NCBI RefSeq assembly: GCF_009687885.1
Contig: NZ_BLAF01000070.1
Span: 1 to 55,031, forward strand
Length of the DNA stretch: 55,031 bases
Direction: 5' to 3'
Source: Acrocarpospora pleiomorpha
GTDB lineage: Bacteria; Actinomycetota; Actinomycetes; Streptosporangiales; Streptosporangiaceae
Translations under genes and position numbers: made by a program
The notes under the pieces: generated by a model
The model's input: only the letters and a program-made list of their open reading frames with translations
The model's database searches: none
What the model was told of the DNA's origin: nothing
In this document: piece after piece, positions 44,369-51,635 of the stretch
Layout of the letters: every line of letters begins with the position of its first letter
How positions within the stretch are numbered: the stretch's first letter is position 1

Positions 44369-44563
44369 CTACAGATCGAACTCGGCGCCCTTCACGCCCC
44401 GGACGAACGCATCCCACTCACTCGGAGTGAAGACGAGGGCGTGACCGTGTGGGTCCTTGCTGTCGCGGACGCCGATATTCCCGCCGTCAAGGCGGGCGAC
44501 CTCCACGCAGTTGCCGTTCGTGCTGAACGAACTCTTCTGCCAGACTCCAATGCTGTTACTCAT
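44369..44563 (-). CDS. DUF397 domain protein, copy 2
   Basis: A 64-residue DUF397 protein: VWQKSSFSTNGNCVEVARLD, IGVRDSKDPHGHALVFTPSE and the terminal VKGAEFDL. It starts 37 bp after the stop of the XRE/DUF5753 regulator gene and is likely co-transcribed with it, the standard arrangement. The ATG at 44563 is well placed. Copy 1 lies further downstream behind its own promoter-like region, so the regulator may have two alternative small partners. Confidence 0.9.
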   Translation of the reverse strand: MSNSIGVWQKSSFSTNGNCVEVARLDGGNIGVRDSKDPHGHALVFTPSEWDAFVRGVKGAEFDL

Positions 44564-44600
44564 TTGGGCGATCTATCCATATCCGCGCGGCCGGCATACC

Positions 44601-45464
44601 TCAGGTCTGCCATTGCACTATTGCTTCCTGAATTAGACGCCGCGAATCCGACTCGTCTCGTGCTCCCTTCGCCAGATGCTCGAAGGCCCGCTCATAAGAA
44701 AAGACAGCTTCCACACCTTCGATGAAACGTCCACCTGTGAGGTCTTCCAGATAGACGATGTCAGGGAAGTCGCGGAACGTGAAATGGACGAAAGGTCCGG
44801 TGGTCATCGGCACTTGCGTCGCCTCGGGAGTGATTCGAATCTCCACATTATCCCTGGTAGCGATGTCATCCAGGTACTGAAGCTGATTCCGCATGATGGC
44901 CCCGTCTCCGACGGGGCGGTGGAGCACCGGCTCGTCGATAATCACCTGCAGGGTCAGGGGCTCCGGAGCGAACAGGTGCGTTCGCTGGCGCCGCATTCGC
45001 GCTTCGACCCTGCTATGCGACCAGATCGGGGGAATCTGGTTGATCGGCTGGACGAGGTGCCCCAGAAGCGCCCGTGCGTACTCCTCGGTTTGGAGCAGAC
45101 CGGGCACCACATGGGGTTCCCAGTTTCGCATCACAGTGGCTTCCGCTTCAAAACCAATGTAGGCGACATAGCCCTGGTCGAGGGCAGCGCTCTCTTTCTC
45201 CCACCAGCCTTTTTGAGCGGCGGTCAGGCGGAGTTTCTGCACATTCCCAAATACGCCGTCACCGACCTCGTACAGGTTGAGCAAGGTCGTGACGTCACTC
45301 TCCGTGGGGAGTGTCTTAGCAGTTTCGATACGGCTGAGCTTCGCGGCTGACCAGCCCACCCGCTTCGCCGCGTCTTCACCGTTGAGGTCGGTGGCCTCAC
45401 GAAGTCGGCGTAGCTCCTGCGCGAGGCGTCGGCGCCGGGGGTTGGGCGCATCGACCTCTGCCAT
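44601..45464 (-). CDS. XRE-type regulator with DUF5753 domain
   Basis: A helix-turn-helix protein of 287 residues. The N-terminal XRE domain is LAQELRRLREATDLNGEDAA followed by KRVGWSAAKLSRIETAKTLP; residues about 95-280 are the DUF5753 (Scr1-like) domain (VPGLLQTEEYARALLGHLVQ; ITPEATQVPMTTGPFVHFTF; VYLEDLTGGRFIE). Relatives include WhiJ-type developmental regulators that act with DUF397 partners. The ATG at 45464 is chosen; a GTG at 45473 is possible. Repeated TTGCAC motifs lie upstream and recur before DUF397 copy 1. Confidence 0.92.
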   Translation of the reverse strand: MAEVDAPNPRRRRLAQELRRLREATDLNGEDAAKRVGWSAAKLSRIETAKTLPTESDVTTLLNLYEVGDGVFGNVQKLRLTAAQKGWWEKESAALDQGYVAYIGFEAEATVMRNWEPHVVPGLLQTEEYARALLGHLVQPINQIPPIWSHSRVEARMRRQRTHLFAPEPLTLQVIIDEPVLHRPVGDGAIMRNQLQYLDDIATRDNVEIRITPEATQVPMTTGPFVHFTFRDFPDIVYLEDLTGGRFIEGVEAVFSYERAFEHLAKGARDESDSRRLIQEAIVQWQT

Positions 45465-45506
45465 CCCAACCACCGTCCCCTACAACTCGCGCGCTGGGCT
45501 GGACGG

Positions 45507-45561
45507 CCCCTATCGGAGGGACCTCCCCTATCGTATGCAAATTGCACAAGCCATTGCACGC
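45507..45561. promoter_or_regulatory. Repeat-rich upstream region of the XRE regulator
   Basis: CCCCTATCG occurs twice as a direct repeat (45507-45515 and 45525-45533). It is followed by the dyad TGCAA-A-TTGCA (45536-45546) and a direct repeat ATTGCAC (45541-45547 and 45553-45559). The sequence ATTGCACGC (45553-45561) recurs on the minus strand ahead of DUF397 copy 1 (44133-44125). This density suggests the XRE operator. Confidence 0.45.
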
Positions 45562-45813
45562 ATTCGAAGGTTTTTCTTGCGTCACGTCTTGCAGACAATT
45601 CTCTTCTGAGCGACCATCAAGACAGGAAGGTACATCGAAGATCACCAGGCCAGCCGATGATCGTCCGGCGTACGGCTACGCAATCCGGCAAAGGCGCCGT
45701 TCCCCAACCCCGTAGATGTCCTTGCGACGAAGCAAGGAAAAGGCCGGGTCGAAGGCTGCCACCGACGACCCGGCCTGAGAGCTCCAGTCGAAGCCACCGA
45801 GAAGGAGTCTCCT
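45562..45813. other. Intergenic region before the small plus-strand gene
   Basis: About 250 bp with no credible gene; overlapping frames on both strands lack ribosome binding sites and consistent codon bias. It should contain the promoter of the small gene at 45814. No strong hairpin was found. Confidence 0.35.
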
Positions 45814-46035
45814 ATGCACTTCCACGGTACCAATGCCCTCTTGCTATGCAAGGCCCAGCTCATACTGCTTCTTGACGGTGCGGACCGGCGGCTCTGCGCG
45901 GACCAGGACCGTTGGGCCTACGAGCTGGAATGGACCATAACGCGGGCCGGCTTCGGCGCCCGGCAGTACCGCGATCCCCGCTTCGACCTCGTGCAGGAGG
46001 TAGAAGCGGCCGGCCGAATGGCCCTGATGAGCTGA
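45814..46035 (+). CDS. Small hypothetical protein with strong ribosome binding site
   Basis: A 73-residue protein starting MHFHGTNALLLCKAQLILLL and ending VEAAGRMALMS, with no family recognised. The N-terminal third is hydrophobic but has an Asp soon after (LLLDGADRR), so it is not a clear membrane helix; the rest is mixed charged (WAYELEWTITRAGFGARQ). AAGGAG lies 6 nt before the ATG, one of the best ribosome binding sites in the window, which supports a real gene. It is upstream of the molybdopterin oxidoreductase with 137 bp and a large hairpin in between. Confidence 0.6.
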   Translation: MHFHGTNALLLCKAQLILLLDGADRRLCADQDRWAYELEWTITRAGFGARQYRDPRFDLVQEVEAAGRMALMS

Positions 46036-46109
46036 GCCGTTTCCGCGCCTCCCCGCTGGAAAGGGTTCAGAAGGGCGCCTTGGCGGTCCGCGGGGGCGTC
46101 AGGGCGCCG

Positions 46110-46150
46110 GGAAGCCCCGGAACAGAGCTATATTCGGTTCTGGGGCTTCC
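46110..46150. promoter_or_regulatory. Long dyad upstream of the molybdopterin oxidoreductase
   Basis: GGAAGCCCCGGAAC (46110-46123) pairs with GTTCTGGGGCTTCC (46137-46150) in a 14-bp stem with one G-U wobble and a 13-nt loop containing TATATT. It ends 22 bp before the oxidoreductase ATG. It may terminate the preceding small gene, or be an operator overlapping a promoter, or a leader RNA structure. There is no T-tract. Confidence 0.55.
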
Positions 46151-46172
46151 GCCATTCCCTTCAGGAGTGCAC

Positions 46173-48305
46173 ATGAGCGTCGTGTATCGAACCTGTCCGC
46201 TCTGCGAGGCCGTGTGCGGCCTGAAGATCACCCTCGACGATGCCGGACATGTCACCGATGTGCGCGGCGACCGGGAGGACCCCTTCAGCCGGGGATTCAT
46301 CTGTCCCAAAGGCGCCTCGCTCGGCCGCCTCGACGAGGACCCCGACCGCCTGCGCGCCCCGCTCGTCCGGGACGGCGACCAGTGGCGCGAGGTCTCCTGG
46401 CCGGAGGCGTTCGCCGCCGTCGAACGCGGCCTGGCCGCCGTGCCCGGCCCGGCGAGGGCCATCTACCTGGGCAACCCGAGCGCGCACACGATGGCCGGCG
46501 CGCTGTACGGCTCGGCGGTCGCCCGTAGCCTCGGCACCCGCGCCGTCTTCTCCGCCAGCACCGCCGACCAGATGCCCAAGCACGTCTCCTGCGGCCTGAT
46601 GTTCGGCAACCCGCTGGCCATCCCGGTGCCCGACCTGGACCGCACCGCCTATCTGCTCATGCTGGGCGCCAACCCGCTGGAGTCCAACGGCTCGCTCTGC
46701 ACCGCGCCCGACTTCCCCGGCCGCCTGAAGGCGATCAGGAAGCGGGGCGGGCGTCTGGTCGTGGTCGACCCGCGCCGGACCCGCACCGCCGACCTGGCCG
46801 ACGAGCATGTCTTCGTGCTGCCCGGCACGGATGCGTACCTGCTGGCGGGGATCGCCCACACGCTGTTCGCCGAGGGTCTGGTCACGGTGGACACGCCGGT
46901 CAACGGCCTGGCCGAGGTGGAGGCCGCGCTCCGCGACTTCCCCGCCGAGATCGCCGCGCGGGCGTGCGGGGTGCCCGCCGCCGTGATCGTACGGCTGGCG
47001 CGTGAGCTTGCCGCCGCTCCGAGCGCCGCCGTGTACGCCCGCCTTGGCACCTGTACGGCCGAGTTCGGGACGATCACCCAGTGGCTGGTGGACGTGCTCA
47101 ACGTGCTGACCGGCAACCTGGATCGGCCTGGTGGGGCCATGTTCGCTCGGCCGGCTACCGAAAAGGCCGGGCGGCGCAAGCCGTACCGGACGGGGCGGTG
47201 GCACAGCAGGGTGCGCGGGCTGCCGGAGGCCAACGGCGAGTTGCCGGTGGCGACGCTGGCCGATGAGATCGAGACGCCGGGTGAGGGGCAGGTCAGGGCG
47301 CTTATCACGATCGCCGGGAATCCAGTGCTTTCGGCGCCCAATGGGGCTCGGCTGGATCGGGCGTTCCGGGGGCTCGAGTTCATGGTGAGCGTGGATCCGT
47401 ATCTGAACGAGACCACTCGGCACGCGCATGTGATCCTGCCGCCGCCGCGGATGCTCAACTCTGGGCATTTCGACTTCGCGTTGCTGGGGTTCGCGGTGCG
47501 CAACTATGTCAGGTATTCGCCTGCGGCGCTGCCCCTGGACGGCGCGCCGCCGGAGACCGAGATCCTGGCCCGGCTGGCGATGATCGCGTCCGGGCAGGGG
47601 GCGGACGCGGATCCGGCGCTGCTGGACGAGCTCATCCTGGACGGTTTGCTCGGTCAGTCCCCGGAACGGCGCGCCGCGCTGGACGGCTCGTCGGGGGCCG
47701 AACTGCGGCTGGACGCGATGCTGCGGCTGGGCCCGTATGGCGAGTGGTCCGGGGGTGGTGACCTGTCCTTGCGCAAGCTGCGCGAGCATCCGCACGGGAT
47801 CGATCTCGGCCCGCTGGAGCCCCGGCTTCCGGGCAACCTGGCGACGGCTTCCGGCATGATCGAGCTGGCCCCGGAGGGGATCATGGCCGATCTGGTACGG
47901 CTCCGCGCGCGGCTTTCTGCGGAAATACCGGAATTTTTGCTGATTGGGCGGCGGCATTTGCGGTCCAACAACAGCTGGCTGCACAACGTGGGACCGCTGG
48001 TGGGCGGGAGCAATCAGTGCACGTTGCAGATCAATCCGGCGGATGTGGCACGGCTGGGGCTTGGGCGGGAGGCGGTGGTGCGGTCGGCGAAGGGCGAGCT
48101 GACCGTGCCGCTGGAGCCGACTGACACGATCATGCCAGGGGTGGTGAGCCTGCCGCACGGCTGGGGGCACGAGGGCAGCGCGCAGGCGGTCGCGGCCAAG
48201 AACGCGGGGGTGAGCGTAAACGTGCTCACCGACGAGGATGTGATCGACCCGCTGTCCGGCAATGCCGTGTTCAACGGGGTTCCGGTGAGTTTGGCCATAC
48301 GATGA
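46173..48305 (+). CDS. Molybdopterin-dependent oxidoreductase with [4Fe-4S] motif
   Basis: A member of the bis-molybdopterin (DMSO reductase) superfamily, 710 residues. The N-terminal iron-sulfur motif is Cys8-x2-Cys11-x3-Cys15-x28-Cys44 (RTCPLCEAVCGLKI; GFICPKG). Molybdopterin-binding regions include YLLMLGANPLESNGSLCTAP, LVVVDPRRTRTADLADEHVF and, in the C-terminal domain, GRRHLRSNNSWLHNVGPLVG. No Tat signal is present, so it is cytoplasmic. The electron donor and substrate are unknown; formate, nitrate or another small oxyanion are all possible. The ATG at 46173 follows AGGAG; the frame's earlier extension to 45912 is not coding. Confidence 0.92.
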   Translation: MSVVYRTCPLCEAVCGLKITLDDAGHVTDVRGDREDPFSRGFICPKGASLGRLDEDPDRLRAPLVRDGDQWREVSWPEAFAAVERGLAAVPGPARAIYLGNPSAHTMAGALYGSAVARSLGTRAVFSASTADQMPKHVSCGLMFGNPLAIPVPDLDRTAYLLMLGANPLESNGSLCTAPDFPGRLKAIRKRGGRLVVVDPRRTRTADLADEHVFVLPGTDAYLLAGIAHTLFAEGLVTVDTPVNGLAEVEAALRDFPAEIAARACGVPAAVIVRLARELAAAPSAAVYARLGTCTAEFGTITQWLVDVLNVLTGNLDRPGGAMFARPATEKAGRRKPYRTGRWHSRVRGLPEANGELPVATLADEIETPGEGQVRALITIAGNPVLSAPNGARLDRAFRGLEFMVSVDPYLNETTRHAHVILPPPRMLNSGHFDFALLGFAVRNYVRYSPAALPLDGAPPETEILARLAMIASGQGADADPALLDELILDGLLGQSPERRAALDGSSGAELRLDAMLRLGPYGEWSGGGDLSLRKLREHPHGIDLGPLEPRLPGNLATASGMIELAPEGIMADLVRLRARLSAEIPEFLLIGRRHLRSNNSWLHNVGPLVGGSNQCTLQINPADVARLGLGREAVVRSAKGELTVPLEPTDTIMPGVVSLPHGWGHEGSAQAVAAKNAGVSVNVLTDEDVIDPLSGNAVFNGVPVSLAIR

Positions 48306-48356
48306 TCTTGCCAACTCGGCCGCTAAGGGTGATCACGTCCGATTAGGCTTGCGCAG

Positions 48357-48959
48357 GTGACCACCGCGCATCACGAGGACCGCCTGTCGGGCCAGATCCA
48401 GTTCATTCTGGAGATCGACAAGCTGAAACGCGTCCTGCGGCGCAACCTGCTCATCGACGGCTCCCGGCGGGAGAACGACGCCGAGCATTCCTGGCATCTC
48501 GGGATGCTGGCGTTGGTCATGGCCGAGCATGCCGAGCCTGGGGTGAATCTGGACCGGGTGGTACGGATGCTGCTCGTGCACGACATCGTGGAGATCGACG
48601 CCGGGGACACGTTCATCTACGACGTGGTGGCGGTGGAGGCGCAGGAGGCGGCCGAGCGGGCGGCGGCGGATCGCATCTTCGGGCTGCTGCCTGGTGATCA
48701 GGCCACCGAGTTCCGGGCGTTGTGGGATGAGTTCGAGGCGCGCGAGACCCCGGAGGCGCGGTTCGCGAAGGCGCTCGATCGGCTGGCTCCGATCATGGCC
48801 AATCATCACAATGAGGGCGGCACCTGGGCGTTGTACAAGGTGACGGCGCGGCAGGTTCGGGAGAAGGTCGCGATCATCTCGGATGGGTCGGCGACGCTGG
48901 GAGCGTTCGCGGTGGACCTGGTGGAGACATCTGTGGCGCGGGGACACCTGGCGCCCTGA
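48357..48959 (+). CDS. HD domain hydrolase (YfbR/HDDC2-like)
   Basis: A 200-residue HD-superfamily phosphohydrolase. The metal-binding signature is visible as RRENDAEHSWHLGMLALVMA, then LLVHDIVEIDAGDTF (the HD pair) and LAPIMANHHNEGG (later ligands). Relatives hydrolyse 5'-deoxynucleoside monophosphates. The start is a GTG at 48357, 52 bp after the oxidoreductase. The last 20 codons form the first unit of a 90-bp tandem duplication, so the C-terminus (VETSVARGHLAP) may differ from that of orthologues. Confidence 0.9.
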   Translation: MTTAHHEDRLSGQIQFILEIDKLKRVLRRNLLIDGSRRENDAEHSWHLGMLALVMAEHAEPGVNLDRVVRMLLVHDIVEIDAGDTFIYDVVAVEAQEAAERAAADRIFGLLPGDQATEFRALWDEFEARETPEARFAKALDRLAPIMANHHNEGGTWALYKVTARQVREKVAIISDGSATLGAFAVDLVETSVARGHLAP

Positions 48960-49080
48960 CACCCGGGACATCCCACACTTCGACGCCTGGGGCCGTTCGC
49001 GGTGGAGTTCGTGGAGACATCTGTGACGCAGGGACGCCTGGTGCCCTGACGCCCGGGATATCTCGCACTTCGACGCCTGG
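48901..49080. repeat. 90-bp tandem duplication over the HD gene 3' end
   Basis: Units 48901-48990 and 48991-49080 are about 87 percent identical over 87 aligned bases (11 differences). The first unit holds the last 59 bp of the HD-domain gene and its TGA; the second repeats that segment, including the stop at 49047, as non-coding sequence. The period is a multiple of three. Confidence 0.85.
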
Positions 49081-49187
49081 ACCCGGGGGGCAACTGACGT
49101 GGGCATCTCTCGCCCTGGCTCCGGGGTCTGGCGGCCCGGATGTTCGCCTTGCGGAGGCGGGGGTAGGTCGGTCAGGGGGTGAAATCG

Positions 49188-50087
49188 ATGGATAAATCGA
49201 CCGAACCGCGCCGGGCAAACCGTCTCATCGCTCCGCCTGGGGAGGCCTTGGACCGGTTGGAGCACAGTAGTCGGCTTGATCCGCCGATACGGGCGCTGGC
49301 GAAAGCCGTACGAGCCAGGATCCGGCCGGGGCGTTTGCGGGACATTCTGCACGGAGTGCCGATCGGGCATCCGCTTCATCCGTCGCTGGCCACGTTCACG
49401 CTGGGGTCCCTGGCGGGGACCGCCGTGCTCGACCTGACCTCGGCTGATCCACGGGCGGCGCGCGTGCTTCTGGCGACGGGGCTGGCGGCCGCGCTGCCGA
49501 CGGCGGCGGCCGGGATCACCGACTGGTCGTCGCTGCATCGGGAACAGCAGCGGGTCGGCTTCGTCCACGCGGTGGCCAATGTGACCGCTCTCAGCCTCTA
49601 CACCACCTCGCTCCTCATGCGCCTCACCGGCCGTGCCCGAACCGGCCGGACCCTGTCCTTTCTGGGTTTCGGGGCCGCGAGCCTGGCGGGATATCTCGGC
49701 GGGCACCTGGCGCATCGCCAAGCCGCCGGAGCCAATCACGCCGAATCGGTCACCCATCTGGTCCCGACCGGCTGGCACGACCTGTGCGCCCTCCGCGAGC
49801 TCCCCAACGGCCGCCCTGTCATGCGCCGCCTCGGCTACATCGACCTTTTCGTCCTCCGCCTGGGCGAAACGGTCGCCATTCTCGCCGACGGCTGCTCTCA
49901 CCTGGCCGGCCCGCTCCACCAGGGCCGCATCGCCGTCGACAACGGCACCCCCTGCGTCATCTGCCCCTGGCACGGCAGCGTCTTCCGCCTCACCGACGGC
50001 TCCGTGGTCCACGGGCCCGCCACCGCTCCCCAACCCTCCCTGCAAACCCGCCTGAGCGAGGATGGCATAGTCCAGGTCTGTGTCTAA
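49188..50087 (+). CDS. DUF2231 membrane protein fused to a Rieske [2Fe-2S] domain
   Basis: A 299-residue fusion. Residues about 50-190 are a four-helix DUF2231 membrane domain (HGVPIGHPLHPSLATFTLGS and later helices, with conserved histidines that could bind haem). Residues about 200-299 are a Rieske domain with the cluster ligands Cys236 and His238 (CSHLAGPLH) and Cys259 and His262 (CPWHGS). This suggests membrane electron transfer. The ATG at 49188 follows CAGGGGGTG; a GTG at 49179 is possible. It lies downstream of the oxidoreductase on the same strand but 880 bp away, with the HD gene between. Confidence 0.9.
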   Translation: MDKSTEPRRANRLIAPPGEALDRLEHSSRLDPPIRALAKAVRARIRPGRLRDILHGVPIGHPLHPSLATFTLGSLAGTAVLDLTSADPRAARVLLATGLAAALPTAAAGITDWSSLHREQQRVGFVHAVANVTALSLYTTSLLMRLTGRARTGRTLSFLGFGAASLAGYLGGHLAHRQAAGANHAESVTHLVPTGWHDLCALRELPNGRPVMRRLGYIDLFVLRLGETVAILADGCSHLAGPLHQGRIAVDNGTPCVICPWHGSVFRLTDGSVVHGPATAPQPSLQTRLSEDGIVQVCV

Positions 50088-50178
50088 CAGGCGTACGCGG
50101 CGGCTACCGGCAACCCCTGGCCTCAGCCGCGTTCGGTCTTCCACCATCCACGGACATGACCGCGACCACGAAACGGAC

Positions 50179-50436
50179 ACAAGCCTCGTTCCAACCCACC
50201 GCCTTCGACGGCCGTAACCACGGACCCGAAGACAGCGACAGAGCCACGTCCCGACCCACCACCTTCCACGGCCGCAACCACGGACCCGAAGACAGCGACG
50301 AAGCCACGTCCCGACCCACCACCTTCCACGGCCGCAACCACGGACCCGAAGACAGCGACAGAGCCACGTCCCGACCCACCACCTTCCACGGCCGTAACCA
50401 CGGCCCCGAGGACGGTGACGGAGCCGCGTTCCGGCA
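50179..50436. repeat. 60-bp tandem repeat array
   Basis: Three near-identical 60-bp units occupy 50221-50280, 50281-50340 and 50341-50400, flanked by a diverged partial unit on each side (50179-50220 and 50401-50436). Internal units differ at only a few positions. The period is exactly 60, so each frame would encode a 20-residue repeat. There are no spacers, so this is not a CRISPR. Confidence 0.9.
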
Positions 50437-50519
50437 TACACCACCATCTGTAGTCATGGCTTGGGATGGGGGCGGGCAAGGCCGGCTCTTGGGGTGCTGC
50501 CACTCTGAGCTGAGCGCTT

Positions 50520-50577
50520 TTGGCGCCGGTACGGCGAGAACCGGGGTCGGAGGTGAACGGCGCCGGAATACGGCGCG
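50520..50577. repeat. Long inverted repeat, left arm
   Basis: These 58 bp match the reverse complement of 51652-51709 at 49 positions, including an exact 21-nt block (50520-50540) and an exact 15-nt block (50553-50567) at the same spacing. The arms bracket the TSUP carrier gene and a small gene. Confidence 0.75.
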
Positions 50578-50611
50578 TAACTGAACGACTCGCCATGTTG
50601 AGGAGATCTTG

Positions 50612-51367
50612 GTGACACCGCTGGAAGCGGTCGCGGTTTTTGCGGCTGGGGTTGGGGCCGGGGGGATCAATGCCGTGGTCGGGTCAGGGTCGTTGATTAC
50701 GTTTCCGACGTTGCTGGCGGTGGGGTATCCGCCGGTTGTGGCGAATGTGTCCAACAACATTGGGCTGGTTCCGGGCGGGATTACCAGCGTGCTCGGGTAT
50801 CGGGCCGAGTTGCAGGGGCAGTTGGAGCGGTTGCTGCGGTTGGGCGCCGGGTCGGTGATGGGGGCGCTGGTCGGGGGGTTGCTGCTGCTGTGGTTGCCGG
50901 AGCAGGCGTTCAAGGTGATCGTGCCGGTGTTGATCGCGGTGGCGTGTGTGATGGTGGTGGCGCAGCCGAAACTCAATGTGTGGCTGGCTGAGCGGCGGCC
51001 GCTCGCGCATCCACATGGAGGGCCGTGGTTGTGGCTGGGAGTGTTCGGGGCTGGGGTGTATGGGGGATATTTCGGGGCAGCGCAGGGGGTTGTGCTGATC
51101 GGGCTGCTGGGCGTTTTCCTCGATGAGAGCTTGCAGCGGGTCAACGCGGCCAAGAATCTGCTCTCCCTGCTGGTCAACGCATCGGCGGCAGTGCTGTTCG
51201 TGGTGATCGCTGAGGTCGACTGGACGGCGGTGGCCTTGATCGCGGTTGGGTCCGCGCTCGGCGGATTCATCGGTGCCCGCGTCGGCCGGAAACTCCCCGC
51301 TCCCCTCCTGCGCGCCGTGATCGTCATCGTCGGCGTCACGGCCATCGTCAAACTCCTGACAGCCTGA
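50612..51367 (+). CDS. TSUP family (TauE/SafE) membrane transporter
   Basis: A sulfite exporter TauE/SafE family carrier of 251 residues with about eight hydrophobic helices. Family features are the N-terminal FAAGVGAGGINAVVGSGSLI with TFPTLLAVGYPPVVANVSNN, and the second-half repeat GVYGGYFGAAQGVVLIGLLG with VNAAKNLLSLLVNASAAVLF. Substrates are usually sulfite, sulfoacetate or other organosulfur anions, unknown here. The GTG at 50612 has AGGAG 6 nt upstream, so it is preferred over the TTG one codon earlier. It lies between the two arms of an inverted repeat. Confidence 0.92.
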   Translation: MTPLEAVAVFAAGVGAGGINAVVGSGSLITFPTLLAVGYPPVVANVSNNIGLVPGGITSVLGYRAELQGQLERLLRLGAGSVMGALVGGLLLLWLPEQAFKVIVPVLIAVACVMVVAQPKLNVWLAERRPLAHPHGGPWLWLGVFGAGVYGGYFGAAQGVVLIGLLGVFLDESLQRVNAAKNLLSLLVNASAAVLFVVIAEVDWTAVALIAVGSALGGFIGARVGRKLPAPLLRAVIVIVGVTAIVKLLTA

Positions 51368-51407
51368 AAAATGCGTACAAATGCTCGAATGTGGGTATGA
51401 CTAAGGC

Positions 51408-51635
51408 GTGAAAGGGGATCGAGTAGAAATCGTCATCGACGCCGGAGGCACCCCGCGCACCTACGAGGTCGTCGCGACCAAAGCCGGCCGCCGCGTCGAG
51501 GTAACCACCGGCCGCAGCATCGTCGAAGTAAGCGAAGTAACCCGAAACGGCACCCCCGTCCGCACCGCCCGCTTCATGTCCAACCGCATCCTCGCCCTGG
51601 TCGAGCACCCGGTAGACGGCACCCCTGCCGCTTAA
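51408..51635 (+). CDS. Small hypothetical protein
   Basis: A 75-residue protein, mostly beta-strand-like: VEIVIDAGGTPRTYEVVATK, RRVEVTTGRSIVEVSEVTRN, GTPVRTARFMSNRILALVEH. No signal peptide, membrane helix or known motif. Codon bias is strongly G/C-ending, supporting a real gene. The GTG at 51408 is 40 bp after the TSUP gene stop on the same strand, so the two may be co-transcribed; both lie inside the inverted-repeat pair. Function unknown. Confidence 0.7.
   Translation: MKGDRVEIVIDAGGTPRTYEVVATKAGRRVEVTTGRSIVEVSEVTRNGTPVRTARFMSNRILALVEHPVDGTPAA

Larger units (their letters stand above)
50088..50611. other. 524-bp repeat-bearing intergenic region
   Basis: No confident gene. It contains the 60-bp tandem array and the left arm of a long inverted repeat (50520-50577). 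All three plus-strand frames are partly open because the array period is a multiple of three; the longest sensible one, from the ATG at 50156 to 50584 (142 codons, 20-residue repeats), has no ribosome binding site. AGGAG at 50601 belongs to the following gene. Confidence 0.5.

Noticed and set aside
44814..44840. GATTCGAATC resembling a tRNA T-arm
   Set aside because: It lies inside the DUF5753 coding region, and no acceptor, D or anticodon arm can be formed around it.
50179..50436. CRISPR-like array
   Set aside because: Units are contiguous 60-bp repeats with no unique spacers, and no cas genes are present.
48333..50447. 704-codon open frame on the minus strand
   Set aside because: It runs antisense through the HD and DUF2231-Rieske genes and the 60-bp array. 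Its length comes from GC bias and repeats, and the product is low-complexity Arg/Gly.
50156..50584. 142-codon plus-strand frame encoding 20-residue repeats
   Set aside because: No ribosome binding site, mixed third-position bias and a random tail. Kept only as a possibility under the repeat entry.
50104..51351. 415-codon minus-strand frame over the TSUP gene and the 60-bp array
   Set aside because: Antisense to a clear membrane carrier; the Ser/Pro/Thr-rich composition is a frame artefact.
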